Part shown: one piece after another, positions 30,858 through 39,809 of the stretch
How the letters are laid out: each line of letters starts with the position of its first letter
Numbering within the stretch: the stretch's first letter is position 1
Assembly: GCA_020439995.1 (NCBI GenBank)
Contig: JAGROY010000054.1
Span: 1 to 39,809 of the forward strand
Source of the DNA: Verrucomicrobiia bacterium
GTDB lineage: Bacteria; Verrucomicrobiota; Verrucomicrobiia; Verrucomicrobiales; DEV007
Reading direction: 5' to 3'
DNA: 39,809 bases
The notes under the pieces: generated by a model
Told to the model about the DNA's origin: nothing
The model's input: the letters and a program-made list of their open reading frames with translations, nothing else
Database searches by the model: none
Position numbers and translations under genes: made by a program

Positions 30858-33602
30858 ATGTCTCAAACGCTCGATCTCACTCCATCTGGCATTCTGCATC
30901 TCAGGGAGGAACCTGCCAATCGGCCGGTTCTTGCGGTGTCTGTGGTGGAGGCGTTGCGCGAATCTCTGGCGAAGTCCACTGCAGATGGCTTGCTCCATAT
31001 GGGCTCTGATTTAGCGAGCGCCGAGCTGCCTGGCACCTTGCCCTACTGGCGGACGCTCGCTCTGGATTTCCTCGGGGCATTGCGGATTCAAACGCCAGCG
31101 GACGCAGTGGTACCAGAGTCTGTGCCGATGCCGGATGCGGAGCACTGGGAAAAATTTCTCAATCAGGCACCGCCGGGCCGCGGGATGGAATACCTGAGTG
31201 TCCCAGTGCTCGAATCCTTCTGGCTGAGCATGCAGCGTGTTGCCTTCGAGGCTGCCTCCAGCCACTCCAACGGCATCGTCGGCTGGCTGCGCGATACCAA
31301 TCCGCTACAGCAACTGGTCGGGCGGGTAACGTTTCATCTGGCCGAAAACAAGCGCGACGAACAACGTCCATTCGCCTTCATTGCCACCTACAGCCATACG
31401 CTTTCGGAAAAATCTGAGCGACTGCAGTACATTCCGTTGAGTCGCGCGCTCAAGCAGTATGCGGGAGAAGGGGACAAACCTGCTCTTGAGCGATTGTTAG
31501 TGCCAGTGCAGCGCGCTGCGGAAGCCTGCCCCATGGTGCGTGAACTCGTCGACACGCGTCGTATTTTTCAGCCGCTCGCCTGGACGCCGGATCAGGCCTG
31601 GCAGTTCATGAATGAGATTCCAGCGATGGAAGCCGCAGGGCTCGTCGTGCGGATTCCTGACTGGTGGAAAGCGAAACGCCCGCCGCGCCCTACAGTGCAG
31701 GTAAGCATGGGGAATCAGGCAAGCGCCTTGGGGATCGGTGGCATGCTGGACTTTAGTGTCGGCGTCGCGCTCAATGGCGAGGTGCTGAGTCCGGATGAAC
31801 TCATGGAGTTACTTGAAGGCGATGGCAGTCTGGTGCGCCTGAAAGGGCAGTGGGTGGAGGTCGATCGCGACAAGCTGACTGAAGTGTTGGAACACTGGGC
31901 TGAAGTCGCGGAAAGTCACTATGACTCCGGCGTCTCGTTCCTCGAAGGCATGCGCCTGCTGTCCGGCCTTGGGCGAGGGAGTGGTGAAGTGGCGTTGGAC
32001 GGCGATGGCCAGATAGGCAGTTGGACTGAAATGCATGCTGGCGACTGGTTGCGCGACGTTTTGGTTAAGATGCGCGATCCCGCCCAGGCTGAAGACGCGT
32101 GCCCGGGAGATGAATTGCGTGCAACTCTGCGTCCCTATCAAAGAGCTGGCGTCAACTGGCTCTGGTTCGTTTACCAGATGGGGCTAGGTGCCTGTCTTGC
32201 CGATGACATGGGACTTGGCAAGACCATCCAGATTATTGCGCTGTTGCTCACGGTGAAGCATCGTTCTGGCCAAGGAGGAGAAGCAAAGTCAAAACGTCCA
32301 CCCAGCCTGCTGGTTGTGCCCGCTTCGCTGCTGGGGAACTGGCGAACGGAACTCGAACGCTTCGCGCCAGATCTGGTGCCCTTCTTTTTTCATGCCTCAC
32401 AGACGTCGAAAGAAGAACGCGCCGCCGCAGAATCGGACCCTGGAACTTTCTTCAAAGGCTATGACCTTGTCGTCACCACCTACGGCCTGCTCAAGCGGCT
32501 TGAAGGAATTCGCAAACATCCGTGGAACCTCGTCATTCTCGATGAGGCCCAGGCGATCAAGAACCCTAACACTACTCAATCACGCGCCGTCAAGCAACTT
32601 AAGGCGCACTCGCGCATCGCACTGAGCGGCACGCCCATTGAGAACCGGCTTGGCGATCTCTGGTCGCTGTTCGATTTTATTAATCCCAGCCTGCTCGGCA
32701 CGCCGACCCAGTTCAAGCGACTGGTGAAGGAGCTTGAGGGCGGCGCGGCTCCCAACTACGCCCCACTTCGTACACTGGCCCGCCCGTACATCTTGCGCCG
32801 TCTCAAAACCGACAAGTCAGTCATCAGCGATCTGCCGGACAAGACCGAGCTGCGCACCTGGTGCCAGCTTACCAAAGTCCAGGCAGCCCACTACCAGCGT
32901 GCAGTGAGCGATCTCAAGGATGCTCTCGATTCCGACAAAATCACCGGCATTCAGCGTCGCGGGCTCGTGCTCTCATTCCTCCAGCGCTTTAAGCAAATCT
33001 GCAATCACCCGGCGCAATGGGGCGGCACTGGCGACTACTCGCCGAAGGGCAGCGGCAAGTTTCAGCGCCTCATCGGGCTCTGTGAAGAAATCGGTTCGCG
33101 TCAGGAAAAAGTGCTCGTTTTCACCCAGTTTCGCGAAATGACATCACCACTCGCTGCTGTGCTTGAGGACGTGTTCGGCGAGCCTGGCCAGATCCTGCAT
33201 GGTGGCACTTCAGTCAAGCAGCGCCAGCAACTGGTAAATGCATTTCAACGTGAAGACGGTCCGCCGTTTTTTGTCCTTTCCCTGAAAGCTGGCGGCACCG
33301 GCCTCAACCTCACCGCTGCATCACACGTCATCCATTTCGACCGATGGTGGAACCCCGCTGTCGAAGATCAGGCTACTGACCGCGCATTCCGCATCGGCCA
33401 GAAGCGCAATGTTCTGGTGCACAAGTTTGTCTGTCAGGGAACCATCGAGGAGAAAATCGATCAGCTCATCAGCGACAAGCGCGCCCTCGCGGAAGACGTG
33501 CTCGGCAATGCGGGAGGTGCAGAGAAGCTCCTCACTGAAATGGATACCGATGAGTTGTTGAACTTTGTAGCAATCGATATCGACAGTGCTCTGGGCATAT
33601 GA
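30858..33602 (+). CDS. SNF2-family DEAD/DEAH-box helicase
   Basis: A 914-residue double-stranded DNA translocase of the bacterial SNF2/RapA type. The ATG at 30858 is preceded by AAGGA. The N-terminal about 400 residues include the SNF2-associated DUF3670-like region (MLDFSVGVALNGEVLSPDEL, VRLKGQWVEVDRDKL). Helicase core: motif I DDMGLGKTIQ with K455, motif Ia LLVVPASLLGNWRTELERFA, motif II DEAQ at 562-565, motif III LSGTPIENRLGDLWSLFDF, motif IV KVLVFTQFREM, motif V LSLKAGGTGLNLTAASHVIH and motif VI QATDRAFRIGQKRNV. It is 38 bases upstream of a SWIM zinc-finger gene, a widespread bacterial pairing. Proposed roles are chromosome or nucleoprotein remodelling or repair; the exact client is unknown. 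Confidence 0.95.
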   Translation: MSQTLDLTPSGILHLREEPANRPVLAVSVVEALRESLAKSTADGLLHMGSDLASAELPGTLPYWRTLALDFLGALRIQTPADAVVPESVPMPDAEHWEKFLNQAPPGRGMEYLSVPVLESFWLSMQRVAFEAASSHSNGIVGWLRDTNPLQQLVGRVTFHLAENKRDEQRPFAFIATYSHTLSEKSERLQYIPLSRALKQYAGEGDKPALERLLVPVQRAAEACPMVRELVDTRRIFQPLAWTPDQAWQFMNEIPAMEAAGLVVRIPDWWKAKRPPRPTVQVSMGNQASALGIGGMLDFSVGVALNGEVLSPDELMELLEGDGSLVRLKGQWVEVDRDKLTEVLEHWAEVAESHYDSGVSFLEGMRLLSGLGRGSGEVALDGDGQIGSWTEMHAGDWLRDVLVKMRDPAQAEDACPGDELRATLRPYQRAGVNWLWFVYQMGLGACLADDMGLGKTIQIIALLLTVKHRSGQGGEAKSKRPPSLLVVPASLLGNWRTELERFAPDLVPFFFHASQTSKEERAAAESDPGTFFKGYDLVVTTYGLLKRLEGIRKHPWNLVILDEAQAIKNPNTTQSRAVKQLKAHSRIALSGTPIENRLGDLWSLFDFINPSLLGTPTQFKRLVKELEGGAAPNYAPLRTLARPYILRRLKTDKSVISDLPDKTELRTWCQLTKVQAAHYQRAVSDLKDALDSDKITGIQRRGLVLSFLQRFKQICNHPAQWGGTGDYSPKGSGKFQRLIGLCEEIGSRQEKVLVFTQFREMTSPLAAVLEDVFGEPGQILHGGTSVKQRQQLVNAFQREDGPPFFVLSLKAGGTGLNLTAASHVIHFDRWWNPAVEDQATDRAFRIGQKRNVLVHKFVCQGTIEEKIDQLISDKRALAEDVLGNAGGAEKLLTEMDTDELLNFVAIDIDSALGI

Positions 33603-33640
33603 ACTTGAAATTTCAACCAAACCGAACCTAACAAGCAACC

Positions 33641-34474
33641 ATGTCCTGGGGATGGAGACCATATGTGCCAGTTGGCCAGCGTCGTCGCAATGCTGCGAAG
33701 GCAGTGACACGCATGCTCGGCAAAGGTGAATCTCCTCAGCCGATCGAACCCTTTTCCGGTCGGAAGATGGCGCGCACCTTCTGGGGTGAGGCCTGGTGCG
33801 AGCACCTGGAGTCGATGGGGGACTATGCCAATCGCCTCCCGCGTGGACGCACCTATGTGCGCAACGGTTCGGTCGTCGATCTCCGGGTCGACACCGGAAG
33901 GATCTCAGCACTTGTGGCGGGATCTGATCTATACAAGGTCGAGATCACGGTGAGCCCGCTCGCCAAAGCCAGATGGAACAAGTTCAAGAGCGAGTGCGCG
34001 GGTCAAGTGGCAACATTGTTAGACCTGTTGCAGGGCAAAGTCTCGGATGCCGTGCTCAAGCGCATCATTGATCTTGGCGAGGGCCTCTTTCCCAGAACTC
34101 GGGAGATCAAGTTTTCCTGCTCATGTCCCGACTGGGCAGTGATGTGCAAGCACGTCGCAGCGACTCTCTACGGCGTCGGTGTGCGCCTCGACCATTCTCC
34201 AGAACTCTTCTTTTGCCTGCGCGGCGTCGACCACCTAGAACTGATCCAGAGCGCAGCTATTGACTCCCTCGATGGCTCGCTTTCAGATCACGAAGATATT
34301 CTCACCGACTCCGATCTTGCTGGCATCTTCGGAATCGATTTCTCGGAAATTCCGTCCTCTGCTGCTGTGTCGAAGAAAAAGACTGCGAGGAAGAAAGTCG
34401 CGAAGGCAAAGGTAGCGAAAGTGAAAACGGCTAAGAAAAAGCGTGCAGTTCGATTGCGGAAGAAGGAATCGTGA
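33641..34474 (+). CDS. SWIM zinc-finger protein
   Basis: A 277-residue cytoplasmic protein starting at the ATG at 33641 (MSWGWRPYVPVGQRRRNA). The SWIM motif C-x-C-x6-C-x-H is at C160, C162, C169 and H171 (FSCSCPDWAVMCKH). The N-terminal region (RTFWGEAWCEHLESMGDYAN, LPRGRTYVRNGSVVDL) is typical of the SNF2-associated SWIM family. The last about 40 residues are a Lys/Ala-rich tail (repeated KKVAKAKVAKVK-like) resembling histone H1-type DNA-binding tails. Encoded directly after the SNF2 helicase, it is probably its DNA- or protein-binding partner. Confidence 0.92.
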   Translation: MSWGWRPYVPVGQRRRNAAKAVTRMLGKGESPQPIEPFSGRKMARTFWGEAWCEHLESMGDYANRLPRGRTYVRNGSVVDLRVDTGRISALVAGSDLYKVEITVSPLAKARWNKFKSECAGQVATLLDLLQGKVSDAVLKRIIDLGEGLFPRTREIKFSCSCPDWAVMCKHVAATLYGVGVRLDHSPELFFCLRGVDHLELIQSAAIDSLDGSLSDHEDILTDSDLAGIFGIDFSEIPSSAAVSKKKTARKKVAKAKVAKVKTAKKKRAVRLRKKES

Positions 34475-34801
34475 TCGTTTCGGGTGACGGGAACCTTCAG
34501 GGCGCCGGCTGGGGCAGGGATGTTTGTCCCAAACGTCCGGCTGGGTGACGGCTGCGATCGAAAGAGCGCTTTGGGATTGTCGACGGTTACGTTTTTGAAC
34601 AACGGCGGGTTTCTTTGCTGGTGCTGATGCTCGCTGTTTTTTGGGATGGTTGGTGGGCATCCAGCTGGACGGCTCGGAGATCAGTCCCTGCCATTGCGAC
34701 CGAGCGGGTGGTTGAATTGAATGAGCTCTGTGGAGTGCTGTTTTGTGCTGTCACAACTCTGCCTGTGGGCGTGGGCTGCGTGCTCTGAGCCGTTCCGGCA
34801 C
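34475..34801. other. Intergenic region with short repeats
   Basis: No gene is supported. CCGGCTGGG occurs at 34505-34513 and 34537-34545, flanking a stem of 8 pairs with one G-T pair at 34518-34538 (GGATGTTT, 5-base loop, AAACGTCC). The arrangement might be a terminator-like element for the SWIM gene, but no T-run follows. Confidence 0.35.
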
Positions 34802-35251
34802 TTACTTCAAAACGTCCACCCGCACGGGCACCACACCTGCGCTGATCATGTCGATCTGTTTCGCGGCTTCGAGGCTGAGATCGATGACTCTGCCTTTTCC
34901 GAATGGGCCCCGGTCAGTGATGCGGACGACTACTTGTCGGTCGTTGGCGGTGTTGGTGACACGCACGCGAGATCCAAATGGCAGTGTGCGGTGGGCCGCC
35001 GTGAGGGCCTTGTCGCTGAGGGGCTCGCCGCTCGCTGTTCGGGTTCCGTTGGTTCTGGTCGAATACCAGGAAGCCTTTCCTTGCAGCGTTTTGACTACCA
35101 TCTCCCGCTCGTGGCCTAAGAGACGTTGCGCAGCCGTAATCTCACGCCGGGCATCGCCTGAGGACGCTCGGTCGATATGCGATGTAGAGCAGGCTCCAGA
35201 CAGACAGCCGAGCAGGCAACACAGAGGAAGCGCGTAGCGGGCGGATTTCAT
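34802..35251 (-). CDS. RlpA-like double-psi beta-barrel lipoprotein
   Basis: A 149-residue lipoprotein of the RlpA/septal-ring family. The ATG at 35251 is chosen because it places a lipobox (CLSGAC) at residues 16-21, so C21 would be acylated; in-frame ATG/TTG codons upstream lengthen the n-region unnecessarily. The double-psi beta-barrel is seen in [55 protein letters not shown] and [10 protein letters not shown], including the conserved D-R-G-P-F. Some RlpA proteins cleave denuded peptidoglycan at the division septum, others only bind it. No SPOR domain is present, so it is a short version. Monocistronic or with the small membrane-protein gene upstream at 35752. Confidence 0.88.
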   Translation of the reverse strand: MKSARYALPLCCLLGCLSGACSTSHIDRASSGDARREITAAQRLLGHEREMVVKTLQGKASWYSTRTNGTRTASGEPLSDKALTAAHRTLPFGSRVRVTNTANDRQVVVRITDRGPFGKGRVIDLSLEAAKQIDMISAGVVPVRVDVLK

Positions 35252-35344
35252 TGGGATTATTGTTCTGCTAGTGGGCATCAAAACGGACGACGGAGGGGGC
35301 TGGCGCTCGAGTCCCTCAACGATTGCTCGGTGATCTTGTATCTT

Positions 35345-35752
35345 TCACCGGCCGGATGGGGCTTGAACGTCGGATTCAGGCTGGGCAGTGTGATTTCTGG
35401 CAATGCGCAATTCCTCGCTCTGTTCCATAAGAACGAGGATAGCGTCGATCCTGCGATTGGCCAGTTCGACTCGTTGCTGAAAATATCCGATGAGTACCAC
35501 GGCGATGCAAGCGGTGAAATCAAGTGCAGGTAATACATCAGTCCAGAGGAGTCCGGCCAATGCGAAAGAGGCAATCCCCCAGCGGATGTAGTCCTTTGAT
35601 CCGAGTCGACCTTTTGCCCGCCTTATCAAATTGCGGCGATGGCTTATCTCGCTAAGCATCGCGCTGGCTTCAGCTTCCAGTGGTCTGCCCTCCAATGCCG
35701 AAAGGTCTCGTGAGCGAACTGCTTGAAGTAGAATTTCGTCGTCAGTCTTCAT
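35345..35752 (-). CDS. Small membrane protein of unknown function
   Basis: A 135-residue protein with an ATG at 35752 (MKTDDEILLQAVRSRDLSAL). An acidic/helical N-terminal domain of about 50 residues is followed by two closely spaced hydrophobic segments at about 56-73 and 77-92 (IRWGIASFALAGLLW, FTACIAVVLIGYF). A polar C-terminal helix follows (QQRVELANRRIDAILVLMEQ). It is probably an inner-membrane hairpin protein with both ends in the cytoplasm. I do not recognise the family. The gene lies 93 bases upstream of the RlpA-like start on the same strand. Confidence 0.7.
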   Translation of the reverse strand: MKTDDEILLQAVRSRDLSALEGRPLEAEASAMLSEISHRRNLIRRAKGRLGSKDYIRWGIASFALAGLLWTDVLPALDFTACIAVVLIGYFQQRVELANRRIDAILVLMEQSEELRIARNHTAQPESDVQAPSGR

Positions 35753-35976
35753 TGCATTTCAAGTTCAGGAATTCGGCCTGAACTCTCCTGGAGAGTATCG
35801 TAGATCCGCATCACTGTTTCGGCAAGTGCTCGGTTTGGAACGCCACTGCACCGACCTGCGCCACTGTGACGATTTCATGAAAAATTGATGTCTAATCGCC
35901 TATTATCGCAGGCTTCGCGAGGTGGGCACAAACTCGAGAATTGACTTTTGCTCAAGTCCAAAGATCATTCGAGTCT

Positions 35977-38900
35977 ATGTATCATCGAAATCCCCGAACC
36001 GAAGACGTTCTTTCAAGAACATCGAGAAACCTAACTCTTCCGATTGCTCTTGCCGCATGTCTGGGCTTTGCTAGTCCGCTGTTGGCGCAGTCCTCCTACA
36101 CCCAGAACTTCGACGATATCGCCAATGACGAGACAGATCTTGGCGATGGCACGACGATCAATACCAATGCTCCAGATTTGGTGACTGCGAGTGTGCAGGA
36201 TGGAGCACTGAGGATCACTGAAGATGGGGTGGGGAGTGTGAATTCTTCATTCTTCATTCCCTCGCCCGGGGATGAAATTGTGGACGGTTTTTCCGCTGTA
36301 TTCGATATCGCTCTTGAAGCTGGTGGGACGCCAGCGGACGGGTTTTCTTTTTCGCTCGGGCCATTCGGCGACACTGAGCTTGGTGCGGGGGAAGAGGGAA
36401 CTGTGGGGATCGCATTCGAGTTCGATACTTACGACAATGGTAATGAGAACGGCTTCGGTAACGGAATTGGTATCGATATCAGTGTGGATGGTGCCGACGT
36501 AGAAGGTGGACAGGCGCGGGTAAGGAATGGTGCCGATCCATTAGACAATGAGTTTTACAAGTTCGATGGTGAATTCCGGAAATTCGAAGCCTACTGGGGG
36601 AGTGACGGCAATGGTGGCGGTCGCCTCTGGGTGATTCTTGATGGCGTACCGATTTTTGAGAACCTGGAAATTCCTGACTACACGCCTGACTCAGGGGATG
36701 CATTTCTGTTCAGTGCCCGCACTGGTGGTGCCACCGAGACACTGCTGATCGACAATATCGAAATCAATGCGCCCGGCGCTTTGCCAGTGCATGACCCGGC
36801 TCTGAGTGTTGCTAAGTCTTTCGTTTTTGACCCAACGATCATCGGCGAGACCGTGACAGGCGTTCTTCCGATTTCGAACACCGGCTCGGATGAGCCATTG
36901 ATCATTGCCAGCGGCGTGCTCAGTGGGGCGGATGCTACGGCCTTTGCTCTGACCACGGCATTCCCTTTGACAGTCAATCCAGGAGAATCTGCGAACATCG
37001 GTATTACTTTCACGGCAGAGGCTCCGGCTGGCGGGCGCAGGGTAACGCTGGTGCTGGATTCCAACGATTCGTTCCCCAAGCTGCAAGAAGTATCGATTCC
37101 CATTTCCGGCATTGCGGTGCCAGAGACTCTGGAGGCCACAATCTACGAGCAGAACTTTGATTCCTTTGCCAACGAAGAAACAGACTTTGGCGATGGATCT
37201 TCCCTGACCAGTAATGATGGCGTGGCAATGGTGGTGGATGGAGCGCTGCAGCTTACCCGTGATGGCACTGGAAGCACTGCGGCAGGATGGGTGATCCCCA
37301 CACTCGGGGCCTCAGCTACCCAGAGTTGGGAGGCGACGTTTGACCTTACACTGGCCGGTGGTGGCGGCACCCCGGCTGATGGATTCTCCTTTTCCTTCGG
37401 CCCCTATGTGGAAGGATTCACCGGAAGTGAAGAAAGCACGTCTGGACTCGGCGTAGAATTCGATACTTATGACAACGGTGGTGAGGGCCAGGCGACAGGA
37501 ATCGGTATGGACATCAGTGTTGACGGAGCGGATGTGCCAGATGGTCAAATGCGTATTGATCCCGCCGACAACAAGGGCAACAACCGTTTCTTCAAGTTCG
37601 ATGGGGTCGCTCGACCGGTGACCATTTCCTACGAGCAAACGGGGCCAGACACGGGGCGACTCACCTACGAGATCGATGGCGATGTTGTTTATGACAAGCT
37701 TGAGATCACCGGGCTTGTGCCAGACATCGACTGGACATTTGCATTCGGTGCTCGCACCGGTGGAGCTACGGAAACTGTCATTATCGATAATGTGCGCATC
37801 ATTGCTCCGACCCCGGCTGAATACGTGCAGTCATTCGATGGTTTTGCCGACGGAGAAGTGGAGCTGGACGATGGTTCGGAAATTTTGAGTAACGGAAGTG
37901 CCAGTGTGCAGAGCAATGCGCTGCGTCTGACAACAGACGGCACCACCGGGTCGGTAGCGAATTTCCGCACTCCTTCGCTTGGAGTCCTTGCGACCAATAG
38001 CTTCTCCGCGCGCTTCGACCTGACGCTCGCTGCTGGCGGTGATCCAGCCGACGGATTCAGTTTCAATTTTGGTGCCATCCCTGCCGAACTAGGGGGCAGC
38101 GAGGAAGGCTTTGGAACTGGCCTCGCAATCGAGTTTGATACGTGGGACAATGGAGTCGACAATGAAGAGGGAGAGTTTGGGATTGGTATTGACGTTAGCG
38201 TTGATGGAATCACAGCCGGGAAGAACCGAATCGACGCTGCATCGGACAAAAGGAACAATGAGCTATTCAAGTTCGATGGCGAGTCGCGGCAGGTAGAAGT
38301 CATCTGGAAGAAAGTCGATGAAGATACCAGCGTGGTAGATGTAACGATCGGTGGTGTCTTCGTATTTTCCAACCTAGAGCTCGCTGGATTCGCCCCCGGG
38401 CCGGACGACATCTTTGCCTTTGCTGCCCGCACGGGTGGAGCAACGGAAACGGTGACGATCGACAACCTTGAGATCTCAGCGCCGGCCAAAGAATCAGCTG
38501 TGCGCGATCCGAAAATAGGTGGTGAGCGCACTGTTGCAATTGCGGCAGGAACAGGAGAAACGGTCGATGGGATCGTGACCATCACCAACGAAGGTGCCAG
38601 CAAGGAGCTGGTGATTTCGGCTGGTAGTATCACTGGTGCAAACTTCCAATTGCTCACTGCCTTCCCTCTTGCGATTGCGCCAGGAGCGTCGGCTGACATC
38701 GCTGTTCGTTTTGCCTCTCCGGATCAGCTGGGCAGTGTCACTGGTGACCTGACTCTCACAAGCAACGATTCGCTGGACACAGCCAGGACGACAGTGATCC
38801 GTCTTAACGGAATATCCTATCCTTCCGGTGGGTTGTTTGGTCAGGACTTTGATGGAATTGCTGACGGGACGCAGGAATTTGACGATGGAGCATTGCTTGA

Positions 38901-39753
38901 AAGCAATGACGGCAATGCCAGAGTCGAAGGCGGAGAGCTCATTCTGACTGAAGATGGCATCGAAGGTAGCGCGGCGGCTTACAAGACACCCGTCATGGGG
39001 CCGGATCTTGCGCGTGGTTTTACCGTGGTATTTGATTTTGCGCTCGAAGCTGCGGGTACGCCCGCGGATGGCGTTTCGTTCAACTATGGCAATATCAATG
39101 AAATTGGAACTCAGGGCGAGGAGGGCTTCGGCAGCGGGCTTACTATCTCATTCGATACCTACGACAACGGCAACGAGGACGGATTGGGTACGGGAATCGG
39201 AGTAGACGTTAAAGTTGAGGGTGCTATTGTTCCCGATGGTTCCATCCGCGAGGCCCTGGAGACCAACGAAGACGGATTCTTCGCCAACTCGTTCTATGTA
39301 TTTGACGGAGAGTTCCGCCCGGTAGTGGTAAGCTGGACACCCTCCGCCGATGGTGGATCGGTGACCATCTCGCTTGGGGATGTCGTGCTGTTTGAGAATC
39401 TTCCAACCCCCGGTTTTGCCCCTGAGGCGACTTACCGATTTGCTTGGGGAGCTCGAACCGGCGGTGCATTTGAGGGTGCCAGGTTGGACAACATCGCGAT
39501 TGCTCCCGGTGGGCCGACTGTTCCTCTCGGGCTGCGTTTCATCTCGGTGTCACGGGATATTGCTGCTCAGACAGCGACCATCGTGTGGGCTTCAGAGCCA
39601 GGAAAGACCTACCTGATCGAAGCCGGAACGGATTTCGCAAACTGGGACGAGCTGCAAGACGGATACGAAAGTGGGGGAGCCGAAACGACCTTCACGGAGC
39701 AAGGCATTCCTGCTGAAACTACCGAGCGATACTACCGCGTGCGGGAGGAGTAG
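35977..39753 (+). CDS. Giant secreted protein with four lectin-like modules and two ASH-type modules
   Basis: A 1,258-residue exported protein. The ATG at 35977 (MYHRNPRTEDVLSRTS) is preferred to a TTG at 35941; the signal peptide ends near residue 38 (FASPLLAQ). Four homologous jelly-roll modules (residues about 41-268, 388-612, 615-835, 951-1178) each start with an N/S-F-D/G-D-G run (QNFDDIANDETDLGDG), share TPADGFSFS, EFDTYDNG, GIGIDISVDG and FKFDGE, and end ARTGGATETVIIDN. They resemble legume/L-type lectin folds with conserved Asp/Asn that could bind calcium. Two ASH/choice-of-anchor-D-like modules (about 270-385, 840-948) separate them (GVLPISNTGSDEPLIIASG). The C-terminal 75 residues (ATIVWASEPGKTYLIEAGTD) are the terminal sandwich domain also seen in the YHYH protein. 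Likely an adhesin or glycan-binding surface protein. A strong hairpin follows the stop. Confidence 0.88.
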   Translation: MYHRNPRTEDVLSRTSRNLTLPIALAACLGFASPLLAQSSYTQNFDDIANDETDLGDGTTINTNAPDLVTASVQDGALRITEDGVGSVNSSFFIPSPGDEIVDGFSAVFDIALEAGGTPADGFSFSLGPFGDTELGAGEEGTVGIAFEFDTYDNGNENGFGNGIGIDISVDGADVEGGQARVRNGADPLDNEFYKFDGEFRKFEAYWGSDGNGGGRLWVILDGVPIFENLEIPDYTPDSGDAFLFSARTGGATETLLIDNIEINAPGALPVHDPALSVAKSFVFDPTIIGETVTGVLPISNTGSDEPLIIASGVLSGADATAFALTTAFPLTVNPGESANIGITFTAEAPAGGRRVTLVLDSNDSFPKLQEVSIPISGIAVPETLEATIYEQNFDSFANEETDFGDGSSLTSNDGVAMVVDGALQLTRDGTGSTAAGWVIPTLGASATQSWEATFDLTLAGGGGTPADGFSFSFGPYVEGFTGSEESTSGLGVEFDTYDNGGEGQATGIGMDISVDGADVPDGQMRIDPADNKGNNRFFKFDGVARPVTISYEQTGPDTGRLTYEIDGDVVYDKLEITGLVPDIDWTFAFGARTGGATETVIIDNVRIIAPTPAEYVQSFDGFADGEVELDDGSEILSNGSASVQSNALRLTTDGTTGSVANFRTPSLGVLATNSFSARFDLTLAAGGDPADGFSFNFGAIPAELGGSEEGFGTGLAIEFDTWDNGVDNEEGEFGIGIDVSVDGITAGKNRIDAASDKRNNELFKFDGESRQVEVIWKKVDEDTSVVDVTIGGVFVFSNLELAGFAPGPDDIFAFAARTGGATETVTIDNLEISAPAKESAVRDPKIGGERTVAIAAGTGETVDGIVTITNEGASKELVISAGSITGANFQLLTAFPLAIAPGASADIAVRFASPDQLGSVTGDLTLTSNDSLDTARTTVIRLNGISYPSGGLFGQDFDGIADGTQEFDDGALLESNDGNARVEGGELILTEDGIEGSAAAYKTPVMGPDLARGFTVVFDFALEAAGTPADGVSFNYGNINEIGTQGEEGFGSGLTISFDTYDNGNEDGLGTGIGVDVKVEGAIVPDGSIREALETNEDGFFANSFYVFDGEFRPVVVSWTPSADGGSVTISLGDVVLFENLPTPGFAPEATYRFAWGARTGGAFEGARLDNIAIAPGGPTVPLGLRFISVSRDIAAQTATIVWASEPGKTYLIEAGTDFANWDELQDGYESGGAETTFTEQGIPAETTERYYRVREE

Positions 39754-39784
39754 ACGGGCTTTTCTTTTTCTTGATCGTAGTAGA

Positions 39785-39809
39785 AGGGACGGCTCTTTGA
39801 GCCGTCCCT
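39785..39809 (+). terminator. Strong hairpin terminator at window end
   Basis: AGGGACGGCTC (39785-39795) and GAGCCGTCCCT (39799-39809) form a perfect 11-bp stem with a 3-base TTT loop, 31 bases after the stop of the lectin-like gene. The window ends at the stem, so the expected T-run cannot be seen. Confidence 0.8.

Noticed and set aside
34283..34660. A basic 125-codon frame on the minus strand
   Set aside because: It runs antisense through the Lys-rich tail of the SWIM gene and the rest has no motif; there is no supporting start region.
37689..38699. A 336-codon Ser/Ala/Pro-rich frame on the minus strand
   Set aside because: It is antisense to the lectin-like repeat modules; its apparent internal repetition simply reflects the repeats of the real protein.

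Overview
The window looks like a chromosomal segment of a member of the Verrucomicrobiota (or a close Planctomycetes-Verrucomicrobia-Chlamydiae relative). The grounds are a DUF1549/DUF1553 'planctomycete-type' protein paired with a Tat-exported DUF1501 protein, a propeller-sensor hybrid histidine kinase, large secreted lectin-like repeat proteins, a SNF2 helicase with a SWIM protein, moderately high GC with AT-rich intergenic islands, and mostly weak Shine-Dalgarno sequences. Taxonomy is inferred from gene content only; no rRNA or tRNA gene was recognised.

Layout. 1-2,800: a truncated gene start, an unknown membrane protein, and a WecG/TagA-type glycosyltransferase with an FkbM methyltransferase (the edge of a surface-polysaccharide locus). 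3,150-8,940: a zinc-ribbon membrane protein and a 1,506-residue propeller/hybrid histidine kinase. 9,040-10,060: an orphan pseudopilin and a single-HKD phospholipase D-like protein. 10,098-17,363: a one-strand cluster encoding, in transcription order, a secreted MbnP-MbnH-like fusion (MbnP-like domain plus di-heme MauG/CcpA-type enzyme), a CotH-family kinase, a LytS-like histidine kinase, a LytTR response regulator and a YHYH-domain protein. 17,451-18,566: a Gfo/Idh/MocA oxidoreductase. 18,661-19,189: probable gene debris, including an Hcp-like fragment. 19,181-23,947: secreted carbohydrate-related genes (a possible polysaccharide lyase and a beta-helix/GH18 fusion), a PH-like membrane protein and a small propeller protein. 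24,315-30,552: a PhoD-like phosphatase/DUF1549-DUF1553/DUF1501 operon. 30,858-34,474: a SNF2 helicase and a SWIM zinc-finger protein. 34,802-35,752: an RlpA-like lipoprotein and a small membrane protein. 35,977-39,753: a giant secreted protein with four lectin-like modules, followed by a strong terminator at the window edge.

The most interesting system is the 10.1-17.4 kb cluster. The 9-mer TGGGAYGAA occurs as a direct repeat at exactly 21-bp period in front of the fusion gene, in front of cotH-kinase-regulator, and in front of the YHYH gene. That geometry is typical of LytTR-domain binding sites. The five genes therefore look like a self-contained regulon in which the LytS/LytTR pair controls three secreted proteins and itself. 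Because MbnP/MbnH are copper-linked in methanotrophs, a role in extracytoplasmic copper (or other metal) handling is a reasonable but untested hypothesis. The kinase carries a Pro/His-rich loop predicted to face outside, and CotH and YHYH carry Pro/Gly/Arg-rich tails of similar flavour.
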